DNA from: an uncultured Prevotellaceae bacterium
GTDB lineage: Bacteria > Bacteroidota > Bacteroidia > Bacteroidales > Bacteroidaceae
Assembly: GCA_946405695.1 (NCBI GenBank)
Contig: CAMJIA010000006.1
Coordinates: 1 to 48,371, forward strand
Direction of reading: 5' to 3'
Length of the DNA stretch: 48,371 nucleotides
Under the pieces are notes generated by a model. The model worked only from the letters and a program-made list of their open reading frames with translations, searched no databases and was not told where the DNA came from. Positions 15,680-26,204 of this stretch are shown one piece after another (within the stretch, counting starts at the first letter, position 1; the number at the start of each line of letters is the position of its first letter). A program made the position numbers and the translations under genes.

Positions 15680-16900
15680 ATGGCAAAGAAGAAATGTAAT
15701 TTCTGCGGACGCTCGGAGGACCAAGTGCGACTCCTGATAACTGGTGTGGATGGCTGCATCTGCGAAGATTGTGCTGTTCAGGCCTATCAGGTCGCTACGG
15801 CCAACGGCTTTGGTCCTGAGGCAAGGAAAGGAATAAAGCCGGACTTCAAGAATCAACGCATTCCCAAGCCTAAGGAGATTAAAGAACATCTGGACCAGTA
15901 TGTCATTGGCCAGGACGAGGCCAAGCGCTATCTCTCCGTTGCTGTCTACAACCACTATAAGCGTTTGCAGCAGCCAAAGGATGACAATGGTGTTGAAATT
16001 GAGAAGTCGAACATCATCATGGTGGGTTCGACGGGAACGGGTAAGACCCTGTTGGCCCGTACCATTGCTAAAATGCTTGACGTGCCTTTTACCATTGTCG
16101 ATGCTACTGTGTTTACAGAGGCTGGCTATGTAGGAGAAGATGTGGAGAGCATTTTGACCCGTCTGCTGCAGGTGGCTGACTATAATGTCGAGGCTGCTCA
16201 GCGTGGTATCGTCTTTGTCGACGAGATAGACAAGATAGCCCGAAAGACTGACAACCCCTCTATCACGCGTGACGTAAGTGGCGAGGGTGTGCAGCAGGGA
16301 CTTCTCAAACTATTGGAGGGAACTATTGTCAACGTGCCCCCTCAGGGCGGTCGCAAGCACCCCGACCAGGAGTATATCCATATCGATACGCATAACATCC
16401 TGTTCATCTGCGGAGGAGCCTTTGACGGTATTGAACGCAAGATTGCCCAGCGTCTGAATACCCACGTGGTGGGTTATAACTCTGTGCAGAACGTACGCAA
16501 GATCGATAAGAACGAGCTGATGCAGTATGTGCAACCACAGGATTTGAAGTCCTTTGGACTGATTCCTGAGATTATCGGTCGTCTGCCTGTGCTCACCTAT
16601 CTGAATCAACTGGATCGTAAGGCATTGACACGTATCCTTACGGAACCGAAGAACTCCATTGTGAAGCAGTATGTGAAACTGTTCCAGATGGATGGTATCG
16701 AACTGACCTTCTCGCAAGAAGCCCTCGATTTGATTGTCGACAAGGCGGTTGAGTATAAATTGGGAGCCCGAGGACTGCGTTCCATCGTGGAGAATATTAT
16801 GATGGATGCCATGTTTGAAACTCCTTCCAAGAGAATGAAATCCTTTGAGGTGACGAGAGAGTATGCCCAGAAGCAACTCGACCAGTCGCACCTGCAATAA
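15680..16900 (+). CDS. clpX: ClpX unfoldase
   Basis: A 406-residue AAA+ unfoldase that delivers substrates to ClpP. The N-terminal C4 zinc-binding domain appears as CNFCGRS and CICEDC within the first 35 residues. The AAA+ core follows with Walker [12 protein letters not shown], pore loop GYVGEDVES, Walker [13 protein letters not shown], and [10 protein letters not shown]. The second half ends normally with [13 protein letters not shown]. It lies 3 bp after clpP. A partly degenerate heptad run follows its stop codon. Confidence 0.96.
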   Translation: MAKKKCNFCGRSEDQVRLLITGVDGCICEDCAVQAYQVATANGFGPEARKGIKPDFKNQRIPKPKEIKEHLDQYVIGQDEAKRYLSVAVYNHYKRLQQPKDDNGVEIEKSNIIMVGSTGTGKTLLARTIAKMLDVPFTIVDATVFTEAGYVGEDVESILTRLLQVADYNVEAAQRGIVFVDEIDKIARKTDNPSITRDVSGEGVQQGLLKLLEGTIVNVPPQGGRKHPDQEYIHIDTHNILFICGGAFDGIERKIAQRLNTHVVGYNSVQNVRKIDKNELMQYVQPQDLKSFGLIPEIIGRLPVLTYLNQLDRKALTRILTEPKNSIVKQYVKLFQMDGIELTFSQEALDLIVDKAVEYKLGARGLRSIVENIMMDAMFETPSKRMKSFEVTREYAQKQLDQSHLQ

Positions 16901-16928
16901 TTGTTTACTGTTTACAGTTAAGAAAAAG
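16901..16928 (+). repeat. Degenerate heptad run between clpX and recQ
   Basis: TTGTTTA, CTGTTTA, CAGTTAA, then a poorly matching GAAAAAG, starting at the first base after the clpX stop. The 28-bp length fits the other arrays, but only three units are convincing. Confidence 0.5.
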
Positions 16929-16931
16929 TCT

Positions 16932-19115
16932 ATGGCAAAAGAAAAACAGAACCTGACTGAGGCGCTGAAGAAGTATTTCGGCTTTGATAAGTTCAAGGGC
17001 GACCAGGAAGCTATTGTACAGAACGTGCTTGACGGCAAGGACACTTTCGTACTGATGCCTACGGGTGGTGGAAAGTCACTGTGCTACCAGCTGCCGTCAC
17101 TGCTGATGGACGGTACGGCTATCGTTATCTCTCCGCTAATAGCCCTGATGAAGAATCAGGTGGACGTTATCAGTTCGATGAGCGACGAAGGTACGGCACA
17201 CTATTTGAACTCGTCGTTGAACAAGACGGCTATTGACCAGGTCAAGGCAGATATCACGGCGGGACGTACCAAACTGCTGTATGTCGCCCCGGAGTCGTTG
17301 ACGAAGGAGGATAATGTGGAATTTCTGAAACAGGCGAAGATATCGTTCTATGCTATCGACGAGGCTCATTGTATCTCGGAGTGGGGACACGACTTCCGAC
17401 CGGAATACCGCCGTATCCGTCCTATTATCAATGAGATAGGACAGGCGCCTATCATTGCGCTGACGGCCACTGCTACCGACAAGGTGCGTACGGATATCAA
17501 GAAGAATCTGGGCATTGTGGACGCTACTGAGTTTAAGAGCTCGTTCAATCGCCCCAACCTGTATTATGAGGTACGCCCGAAGACCACGGATGTTGATAAG
17601 GATATCATCAAATTCATCAAACAGCATCCAGGCAAGAGTGGCATCATCTACTGTCTGTCGCGTAAGAAAGTGGAGGAATTGGCAGAGATACTGAAAGCTA
17701 ACGATATCAAGGCGGCAGCCTATCATGCTGGCTTGGAGTCGGCACTGCGCTCGCAGACGCAGGACGATTTCCTGATGGAGGAAATCGATGTTATCGTGGC
17801 TACCATTGCCTTCGGTATGGGTATCGATAAGCCTGATGTGCGCTTTGTCATACACTACGACATCCCTAAGTCACTGGAGGGATATTATCAGGAGACTGGA
17901 CGTGCAGGACGTGATGGGGGTGAGGGTATGTGTATCACTTTCTACGCCCATAAGGACTTGCAGAAGTTGGATAAGTTCATGGAGGGCAAGCCCGTTGCCG
18001 AACAGGATATCGGTCGTCAGTTGTTGGCTGAGACGGCAGCCTATGCCGAAACGTCGGTATGCCGTCGAAAGATGCTGTTGCACTATTTTGGTGAGGAGTA
18101 TGCGCCCGACAACTGCCATAACTGTGACAACTGTCTGCATCCTAAAACGAAGATTGAGGCTGAGAAGCAGCTTGTAATGGTACTTCAGGCAATACAGGCC
18201 CTGAAGGAGAATTTCCGTACTGACTATATCATCGATTTCGTGGAAGGTAAGGAGACAGAAGAGATCCTAGCTCACAAACACCAGAACCATGACCTCTTCG
18301 GAGTTGGTGAGGACGATAATCCCAAACATTGGAATCCCGTCATCCGTCAGGCGCTTATTGCTGGCTATCTGAAGAAGGATGTTGAAAATTATGGACTACT
18401 GAAACTGACGTCTGCAGGTAAAAAATTTATCAAGAATCCGACCTCCTTCATGATTGTCGAGGACAACGAGTTCTCTGAAGACTACGAGAACGATACCGAG
18501 CATGAGGTTGGCAGCAGTGCCTTGGACCCCACGCTCAGTGCTATGTTGAAAGACTTACGCAAGAAGGTGAGCAAGAAGTTGGAGCGTCCGCCATACGTCA
18601 TCTTCCAGGATGTCAGCATAGAACAGATGGCGACAGACTATCCTGTTACTCTGGAGGAACTGAAGAATATCCAGGGAGTGGGAGAGGGTAAGGTGAAACA
18701 GCCCTATGCCAAAGAATTCGTCGATCTGATTAAGCGCTACTGCGATGAGAATGAGATAGTCCGTCATAGCGATCTCCGTGTGCGTACCGTTGCAAAGAAG
18801 TCGATACTGAAAGTAAAGATTATTCAAGCTATTGATCGTCAGATCGCACTCGACGACATCGCTACGGCACAGGGTTTGGAATTCGAGGAACTGCTTGACG
18901 AAGTGGAGGCTATTGTCTATAGTGGTACGAAACTAAACATCGACTACTTTTTGGAAGAGGTGATGGATGAGGATCGTATTGACGATATCTACGACTATTT
19001 TGCCGATAGCGACACTGATTCGCTGGAGGCAGCTCTCGACGAACTGGGTCAGGAATGCTCGGAAGACGAGATACGTTTGGTTCGCATCAAGTTCCTGTCG
19101 GAAATGGCCAATTAG
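16932..19115 (+). CDS. recQ: ATP-dependent DNA helicase RecQ
   Basis: A 727-residue 3'-5' helicase in recombination and repair. Walker A is MPTGGGKSLCYQ near residue 41, the DEAH box IDEAHCISEWGHDFRPEY near 140, and GRAGRDGGEG later (motif VI). The RecQ-Ct zinc site has the Cys pattern of CRRKML and CHNCDNCLHP. An HRDC-like segment is seen around LEELKNIQGVGEGKV. A further C-terminal region of about 100 residues, very acidic (VMDEDRIDDIYDYFADSD), extends past HRDC, as is common in Bacteroidota RecQ. The ATG at 16932 avoids an in-frame start inside clpX. Confidence 0.94.
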   Translation: MAKEKQNLTEALKKYFGFDKFKGDQEAIVQNVLDGKDTFVLMPTGGGKSLCYQLPSLLMDGTAIVISPLIALMKNQVDVISSMSDEGTAHYLNSSLNKTAIDQVKADITAGRTKLLYVAPESLTKEDNVEFLKQAKISFYAIDEAHCISEWGHDFRPEYRRIRPIINEIGQAPIIALTATATDKVRTDIKKNLGIVDATEFKSSFNRPNLYYEVRPKTTDVDKDIIKFIKQHPGKSGIIYCLSRKKVEELAEILKANDIKAAAYHAGLESALRSQTQDDFLMEEIDVIVATIAFGMGIDKPDVRFVIHYDIPKSLEGYYQETGRAGRDGGEGMCITFYAHKDLQKLDKFMEGKPVAEQDIGRQLLAETAAYAETSVCRRKMLLHYFGEEYAPDNCHNCDNCLHPKTKIEAEKQLVMVLQAIQALKENFRTDYIIDFVEGKETEEILAHKHQNHDLFGVGEDDNPKHWNPVIRQALIAGYLKKDVENYGLLKLTSAGKKFIKNPTSFMIVEDNEFSEDYENDTEHEVGSSALDPTLSAMLKDLRKKVSKKLERPPYVIFQDVSIEQMATDYPVTLEELKNIQGVGEGKVKQPYAKEFVDLIKRYCDENEIVRHSDLRVRTVAKKSILKVKIIQAIDRQIALDDIATAQGLEFEELLDEVEAIVYSGTKLNIDYFLEEVMDEDRIDDIYDYFADSDTDSLEAALDELGQECSEDEIRLVRIKFLSEMAN

Positions 19116-19119
19116 AATC

Positions 19120-20163
19120 ATGAAGAAGTTATTGTTGATATTGTTGGCTGTGGCTTGTATGTCACAGTCTGCAGAGGCACAGTTTTTTAAGAAGCTTTTT
19201 AAGAAAAAGGCTAAGACGGAAGCGAAGGCTCCTTTAACGGCTGATGGCATTGATGACGATGCACAGCTTGCTCTTGCGGATATTGCTTCTTGTGCGGATA
19301 ATCGTAACAACCGCAATGCTTTCTTAAATATTCCTTTGGGCATCAAGGCTGATCGCTTTGAGAAGCTACTGCTGCAACAAGGTTTCATGGAGCGGAAGAA
19401 CGAGGGAACACAAACCTCGAAGACCTATTACTATGAGGGGGAAGTCTATGGCGCTAAGTCACTGATTACATTGGCTGTTTCGGAAAAGACGGGACGTGTC
19501 TATGCTGTTGATGTGGAAGACCAGGCTATCTATCCTTCGGAGCAAGCTGTCAAACAACGTTTCGTTGCTCTAAAGAAGGAGCTGGTCAATGTCTATGGTT
19601 GTGGCTTTATAGACAATCAGGGCGAGGCATATACTATTCAGAGTCGTTTGGGAACGGTCAATATGCATTATGAGCGCAACTCGCAAACCACTAGCTATAC
19701 CATTGGTTTCGCACTAGATGATGCCAAAGCTTATGAGATGGCTTATCAGGAGATGGAGGATAAAGCCTATGAGACGGCGCCTCGAACAATTACTGATGGT
19801 TTGGCTGAGGCCTGTAGTCATACTGATTTGGTGGGTCTGGGTGTGAAACTGCTTCAGAACAAGACGGTGAAAGGTGCACAAGAGATTCTTCTCAGCTATG
19901 ATTATTCGTTAGGGAAGACAACCAACAAGGCGATGTCGGCCTCATTGACCATTGGTGATTATAAGGTTGTAGCCTCTTTGGCTCGTCGTAAGCAGACAAT
20001 TACAGCTATCACACTGACAGCCAATGACAATCTATCTGCTGTTTGCCGTGATTTGCAGACTAATGGCTTTGCCTCTGCCAATCAGAAAACGTGGCAGCTA
20101 GACAAGATGTCTGTTACCGTATCTGCCGATAAGCAGGGTAGAGTAGTGTTATTGTTACGTTAA
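19120..20163 (+). CDS. Secreted protein of unknown function
   Basis: 347 residues, not recognised. A clear signal peptide (MKKLLLILLAVACMSQSAEA, cleavage before or near Gln21) is followed by a very basic patch, FFKKLFKKKAKTEAK. The rest is soluble and mixed alpha/beta in appearance; three stretches, around ITLAVSEKTGRVYAVDVED, VNMHYERNSQTTSYTIGF and ITAITLTANDNLSAVC, look like repeated beta-strand units of one fold. It starts 4 bp after recQ and may be its distal operon partner, though function and location (periplasm or outside) suggest independent roles. The start is chosen for the signal peptide. Confidence 0.75.
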   Translation: MKKLLLILLAVACMSQSAEAQFFKKLFKKKAKTEAKAPLTADGIDDDAQLALADIASCADNRNNRNAFLNIPLGIKADRFEKLLLQQGFMERKNEGTQTSKTYYYEGEVYGAKSLITLAVSEKTGRVYAVDVEDQAIYPSEQAVKQRFVALKKELVNVYGCGFIDNQGEAYTIQSRLGTVNMHYERNSQTTSYTIGFALDDAKAYEMAYQEMEDKAYETAPRTITDGLAEACSHTDLVGLGVKLLQNKTVKGAQEILLSYDYSLGKTTNKAMSASLTIGDYKVVASLARRKQTITAITLTANDNLSAVCRDLQTNGFASANQKTWQLDKMSVTVSADKQGRVVLLLR

Positions 20164-20211
20164 ATCCTATTAATAATAGGTGAAAACGCTTGCCGTCTCA
20201 GAAAAAATGAG

Positions 20212-20219
20212 TAATTTTG
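20212..20219 (+). promoter_or_regulatory. -7 element of guaB
   Basis: TAATTTTG followed by CACGC, 29 bp before the guaB ATG. Confidence 0.75.
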
Positions 20220-20236
20220 CACGCAATAAAATTTAA

Positions 20237-21730
<1,494 letters not shown>

Positions 21731-23164
21731 ATGAAAAAGCAACTGATTCTCGCAGCATGGCTGCTGAGTGCCTTGACTACTACGGCACAGTCTGTCAACG
21801 ACCCCATTATCATGACGGTGGCAGGTACACCTGTACCCCGTTCTGAGTTCGAGTATTCTTACAATAAGAACAATACCGATGGTGTCATTGATAAAAAGAA
21901 TGTGGAGGAGTATGTAGACCTCTTCATCAATTATAAGCTGAAGGTACAGGCTGCACTGGATGCCCGTATCGATACGACACAGGCTTTTCTGACGGAGTTT
22001 GCACAGTATCGCGACCAGCAGATTGTACCCACCTTTGTGACTGACGACGACATGTTGGAAGAAGCCCATAAGGTGTATGACGAGACGGTGCAGAGCATTG
22101 GTCCTGACGGACTGGTGAGTGCAGCACATATCCTTCTCAGACTTTCTCAGACTGCTTCTGAGTCTGAGCAACAGGTGGCTAAGCAGCGCATCGACTCTAT
22201 TTATAATGCGCTGAAGGCTGGTGCTGACTTTGAAACATTGGCCAAGAGTTTGTCGCAGGATACAGGTTCCGCACGTCGTGGTGGTATGCTGGGATGGTTC
22301 AGCAAGAACCAGACCGTGAAGGAGTTTGAGGATGCTGCATTCGCTTTGCAGCCAGGCGAGATGAGTAAACCTGTATTATCGCCCTATGGTTGGCATATTA
22401 TTTTGGTAAAGGAGCGTAAGCAGTTTGAGCCTTTTGACTTCCATAAGGACAATATCTTGAAGTACTTGGAGCAGCGTGGTGCTCGTAACAGCATTTCTGA
22501 CCGTAAAATCGATGAGATGGTTAAGAACTCCAATGGTCTGCTGACGAAGGAACGTCTGATGGAGATGCGTGCTGATTCGTTGTCGGCTGTCGACCTGTCG
22601 ATGCGTTATTTGATTAAGGAGTACCACGATGGTCTATTGCTCTATGAGATTAGCAACCAGCATGTTTGGGACAAGGCCGCCAAGGATGAGGCTGCGTTGG
22701 AGCGTTTCTTTAAGAAAAACAAGTCGAAATACAAGTGGGAGGAGCCACGCTTCAAGGGTATGGCCTACCATGTGAAGGTACAGTCAGATGTAAAGGCTGT
22801 TGCTGACTGTGTGAAGAAGCTGAAGTTCGATGATTGGAATGAGGCACTTCGCAAGACCTTTAACAACGACTCTATCCTGCGTATCCGTGTGGAGAAGGGA
22901 CTCTTCAAGAAGGGTGACAACAAGTTGATAGACCGCGAGGTATTCAAGGTACAGGATGTCAAGGTAGATAGCGTGAAAGGCTTCCCCATTGATGCTACCT
23001 ATGGTAAACTCCTTAAGGCTCCCCAGGCCTATACCGATGTTCGTGGCTTGGTGACAGCCGATTTACAGGACGAGTTGGAGCGCGAATGGGTCGCAGATCT
23101 GCGTCGTCGTTATACATTCACAATCAATGATGATGTTTTAAAGACAGTCAATAAGCATGAATAA
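21731..23164 (+). CDS. Periplasmic peptidyl-prolyl isomerase (PpiC/parvulin domain)
   Basis: 477 residues with a signal peptide (MKKQLILAAWLLSALTTTAQS). An N-terminal SurA-like helical region precedes one parvulin domain, roughly residues 130-235, with AAHILLRL, SARRGGMLGWF and SPYGWHIILVKE. The C-terminal half has no recognised domain. It probably acts in the periplasm on outer-membrane protein precursors together with the SurA-like protein encoded next, which overlaps it by 8 bp. It starts immediately after guaB. Confidence 0.88.
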   Translation: MKKQLILAAWLLSALTTTAQSVNDPIIMTVAGTPVPRSEFEYSYNKNNTDGVIDKKNVEEYVDLFINYKLKVQAALDARIDTTQAFLTEFAQYRDQQIVPTFVTDDDMLEEAHKVYDETVQSIGPDGLVSAAHILLRLSQTASESEQQVAKQRIDSIYNALKAGADFETLAKSLSQDTGSARRGGMLGWFSKNQTVKEFEDAAFALQPGEMSKPVLSPYGWHIILVKERKQFEPFDFHKDNILKYLEQRGARNSISDRKIDEMVKNSNGLLTKERLMEMRADSLSAVDLSMRYLIKEYHDGLLLYEISNQHVWDKAAKDEAALERFFKKNKSKYKWEEPRFKGMAYHVKVQSDVKAVADCVKKLKFDDWNEALRKTFNNDSILRIRVEKGLFKKGDNKLIDREVFKVQDVKVDSVKGFPIDATYGKLLKAPQAYTDVRGLVTADLQDELEREWVADLRRRYTFTINDDVLKTVNKHE

Positions 23165-24560
23165 AAGAATTCTAGTTATTCTGTTCTTACTAGCCTCACT
23201 GGTCTCACTGGCTAATGCTCAGAACGATAGTCTTCGCGCTATTGTTGATGAGGTAATATGGGTTGTGGGAGACGAGGCTATCTTGAAGTCGGATGTGGAG
23301 GCTATGCGTCTGCAGTCCGAACAGGAAGGTTTGCGCTGGAATGGTGATCCGGACTGTTCTATTCCAGAACAGATTGCTGTACAGAAACTCTTTCTGAATC
23401 AGGCTATTACCGATAGTGTTGAGGTTACGGAGTCTGAAATAACTAACGGCGTGGAACAGTATCTCGAACAGATGATATCTATGATAGGTTCGCGCGAGAA
23501 GTTGGAGGAGTATCAGAAGAAGAATATGAGTCAGATACGTGCAGACCTGCGCGAGTCGTTCCGTGAGCGTCAGATGGTGCAAGGCATGCAGCGTAAACTG
23601 ACTCAGGATATCTCTGTGTCGCCTGCTGAGGTACGTAGGTTTTTCAAAGACCTGCCTCAAGATAGTATTCCCTTTGTGCCCACAGAGGTGGAGGTACAGA
23701 TTATAACGATGCAGCCTCGTATTGAACAGGATGAAATCAATCGCGTTAAAGACGAGCTGCGTGACTATACTGACCGTATCAATAAGGGTGAGTCAACTTT
23801 CCAGACACTGGCCCGCTTCTACTCAGAAGACCCAGGCTCGGCCCGTCGAGGTGGAGAATTGGACTATACCAGTCGTATAGAACTGGACCCTGCCTTTGCC
23901 AATGTGGCCTTCAGTCTGACAGACCCTAAGAAGGTCTCGAAAATTGTGGAGTCGGAATTCGGTTTCCATATCATCCAGCTCATTGACAAACGCGGTGAGA
24001 AGATAAAGGTGCGTCACATACTTCGCAAGCCAGTGATGAGCGATGAAGCAGTGAATACTGCGATGGGGCGTCTGGATTCTCTTGTGACAGCTATTCGTAC
24101 GGGTGTTGCCCCAGAGATTTTGGGTGACCATTTCAAGGGTACGTTTACTTTTGAGGATGGTGTGGCACTCTTCTCTGATGACAAAGATACGCGTAATAAC
24201 AATGGTTTGATGGCCAATGTTACTCAGGATGGACGTACTTCTCGTTTCAAGATGGCCGACCTGCCGCCAGAGGTTGCCAAGGCTATTGATGGACTTGAGG
24301 TGGGGGCAGTTTCTAATCCTTTCCAGATGATAAATACTCGTGGCAAGTCTGTTTGCGCCGTTGTGAAACTGAAGAACCGTCGTGAGGGTCATAAGGCTAC
24401 CATCACGGAGGACTTCCAGATTATGAAGAATGTGGTGATGGCCAAACAGCGTGAGAAAGTATTGCACGACTGGGTCGTTAACCGCATCAAGTCTACCTAT
24501 GTCCGTCTCAACGAGCGCTATCGCGACTGTAAGTTTGAGTACGAGGGGTGGGTGAAATAA
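23157..24560 (+). CDS. SurA-like periplasmic chaperone/peptidyl-prolyl isomerase
   Basis: 467 residues with signal peptide MNKRILVILFLLASLVSLAN. A SurA N-terminal domain (VDEVIWVVGDEAILKSDVEAM is typical but has substitutions) is followed by a parvulin domain with GSARRGGELDYTSR and ESEFGFHIIQLID, and a second, more degenerate parvulin-like segment starting KVRHILRKP. It overlaps the preceding PpiC gene by 8 bp, so the two chaperones are probably co-translated. It would guide barrel proteins such as OmpA at 28.2 kb to the outer membrane; that is inference. A four-heptad array begins at the first base after its TAA. Confidence 0.88.
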   Translation: MNKRILVILFLLASLVSLANAQNDSLRAIVDEVIWVVGDEAILKSDVEAMRLQSEQEGLRWNGDPDCSIPEQIAVQKLFLNQAITDSVEVTESEITNGVEQYLEQMISMIGSREKLEEYQKKNMSQIRADLRESFRERQMVQGMQRKLTQDISVSPAEVRRFFKDLPQDSIPFVPTEVEVQIITMQPRIEQDEINRVKDELRDYTDRINKGESTFQTLARFYSEDPGSARRGGELDYTSRIELDPAFANVAFSLTDPKKVSKIVESEFGFHIIQLIDKRGEKIKVRHILRKPVMSDEAVNTAMGRLDSLVTAIRTGVAPEILGDHFKGTFTFEDGVALFSDDKDTRNNNGLMANVTQDGRTSRFKMADLPPEVAKAIDGLEVGAVSNPFQMINTRGKSVCAVVKLKNRREGHKATITEDFQIMKNVVMAKQREKVLHDWVVNRIKSTYVRLNERYRDCKFEYEGWVK

Positions 24561-24588
24561 AGTTTGGAGTATAAAGTTTAGAGTTTGA
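24561..24588 (+). repeat. Four-heptad array between surA-like and ostA-like genes
   Basis: AGTTTGG, AGTATAA, AGTTTAG, AGTTTGA: 28 bp starting directly after the upstream stop codon. The last unit contains the TTG start codon of the next gene (24585-24587). Confidence 0.85.
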
Positions 24589-26204
24589 GGAAGTCGTTAT
24601 CTGTCATTCTCGGATTGTTGGTGTTGGCTATTGCCTTTGCGGCACAGCCACAACGCAAGCGTCCTCCACGGAAGAAGGTGGAGGATAAGCGTGTGTATCT
24701 GGTACATTCCGATAATCTGCACTATGACCAGTACCGCAATGGCGATGCACAGGTGCTGCATGGTAATGTGCACTTCCGGCATCAAGGGGCTGACCTGTTC
24801 TGTGACAGTGCGCACTTTTATGAACAGACCAACTCCTTCGAGGCTTTCGGACACGTGAAGATGAAGCAGGGCGACACGCTGAGCCTGACGAGTGATTATG
24901 CTTATTATGATGGTAACGACCAATTGGCACAAGCTCGATATAATGTGGTATTGCGACATCGGAAGACAACGCTTTATACTGATTCGCTGGACTATGACCG
25001 CATGTATAATTTTGGAAACTTCTTCGAAGGCGGTAAACTGGTAGACGGCAAGACGGTGCTGACATCTGACTGGGGGGAGTATCATACAGACACTAAACAG
25101 GCGATGTTCTACTATGATGTGCGTCTGAAAGACCAGAAACTCTACCTGACAACCGACTCCTTGTTCTATGATACGCAGACATCGCGAGCCCATATCGTTG
25201 GACCTTCGAATATTACTTCGGGAAGCAGTCATATCTATAGTGAGGACGGTTACTACAATACGAAGACGGAACGCTCGGAGCTCTTCGGCCGTTCTGTCAT
25301 AGAGGATCGGGGACGTACGCTCGTGGGCGACAGTGTCTATCACAACGCTGCTGATGGTACCAACTATGCGTATAATAATGTCATTTATACGGACTCCGTG
25401 AACAAAAACATGATGACAGGCGACTACTGCGAGTATAACGATTCGACGGGTTTTGCGATGGCTACCAAGCGTGCTGTGACCATCGATTTCTCACAGCGTG
25501 ACTCGCTCTACATGCATGCCGATACGTTTAAGGTGTTCACCTATAACATCCGTACGGACTCTGTCTATCGTAAGATTCATGCCTATAACAAGGTGCGTGC
25601 CTATCGCAAAGATGTGCAGGCCGTTTGCGACTCGTTGGTATATGACTCGCAGGACTCTTGCATGACGATGTACAAGGATCCTATCGTCTGGAATCTTGGT
25701 CAGCAGCTCTTTGGCGAGGAAATAAAGGTGTATATGCGTGACTCTACCATTGACCGAGCACATGTGTTGCGACAGGCTTTTTCAGTAGAACAACTGAAAG
25801 ACTCTGTACACTATAACCAGGTGTCTTCAAAGGAGATGAAGGCCTTCTTCAGAAAGGGTGAAATCCGTGAAACTCAGGCTATTGACAATGTGTTGGTGGT
25901 GTATTATCCTATTGACGAATCGGACAGCACCATCATCGGACTGAATTATACGGAAACGCCACTGATGAAAATGTTTCTAGAGAACAAAAAGATGCAGAAG
26001 ATATGGATGGAGAAACCTACAGGTACCTTGTATCCCATGACGCAGGTGCCACCAGGCAAGCATTTCCTTCCACAATTTGCGTGGTTTGACTATGTCCGTC
26101 CATTGAATAAAGACGATATTTTCAACTGGCGTCCCAAGAAGGCGGGTACTGAGTTGAAGGAAATCAAACGTCGTGAACCACCTAAGAATACGAAGAAAAA
26201 ATGA
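24585..26204 (+). CDS. OstA/LptA-like LPS transport protein, TTG start
   Basis: 539 residues. A signal peptide (RKSLSVILGLLVLAIAFAAQ) begins right after a TTG codon, and no ATG occurs in frame until well past residue 80, so TTG is the only start that keeps the export signal. The mature part is built of repeated beta-jelly-roll strands typical of LptA/OstA (VHSDNLHYDQYRNGDAQVL, GNVHFRHQGADLFCDSA, AFGHVKMKQGDTLSL). It probably forms part of the periplasmic bridge carrying LPS to the outer membrane, with LptB supplying energy. The C-terminus is basic. It overlaps mutL by 4 bp (ATGA). The start lies inside a tandem repeat, which is odd. Confidence 0.87.
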   Translation: MRKSLSVILGLLVLAIAFAAQPQRKRPPRKKVEDKRVYLVHSDNLHYDQYRNGDAQVLHGNVHFRHQGADLFCDSAHFYEQTNSFEAFGHVKMKQGDTLSLTSDYAYYDGNDQLAQARYNVVLRHRKTTLYTDSLDYDRMYNFGNFFEGGKLVDGKTVLTSDWGEYHTDTKQAMFYYDVRLKDQKLYLTTDSLFYDTQTSRAHIVGPSNITSGSSHIYSEDGYYNTKTERSELFGRSVIEDRGRTLVGDSVYHNAADGTNYAYNNVIYTDSVNKNMMTGDYCEYNDSTGFAMATKRAVTIDFSQRDSLYMHADTFKVFTYNIRTDSVYRKIHAYNKVRAYRKDVQAVCDSLVYDSQDSCMTMYKDPIVWNLGQQLFGEEIKVYMRDSTIDRAHVLRQAFSVEQLKDSVHYNQVSSKEMKAFFRKGEIRETQAIDNVLVVYYPIDESDSTIIGLNYTETPLMKMFLENKKMQKIWMEKPTGTLYPMTQVPPGKHFLPQFAWFDYVRPLNKDDIFNWRPKKAGTELKEIKRREPPKNTKKK

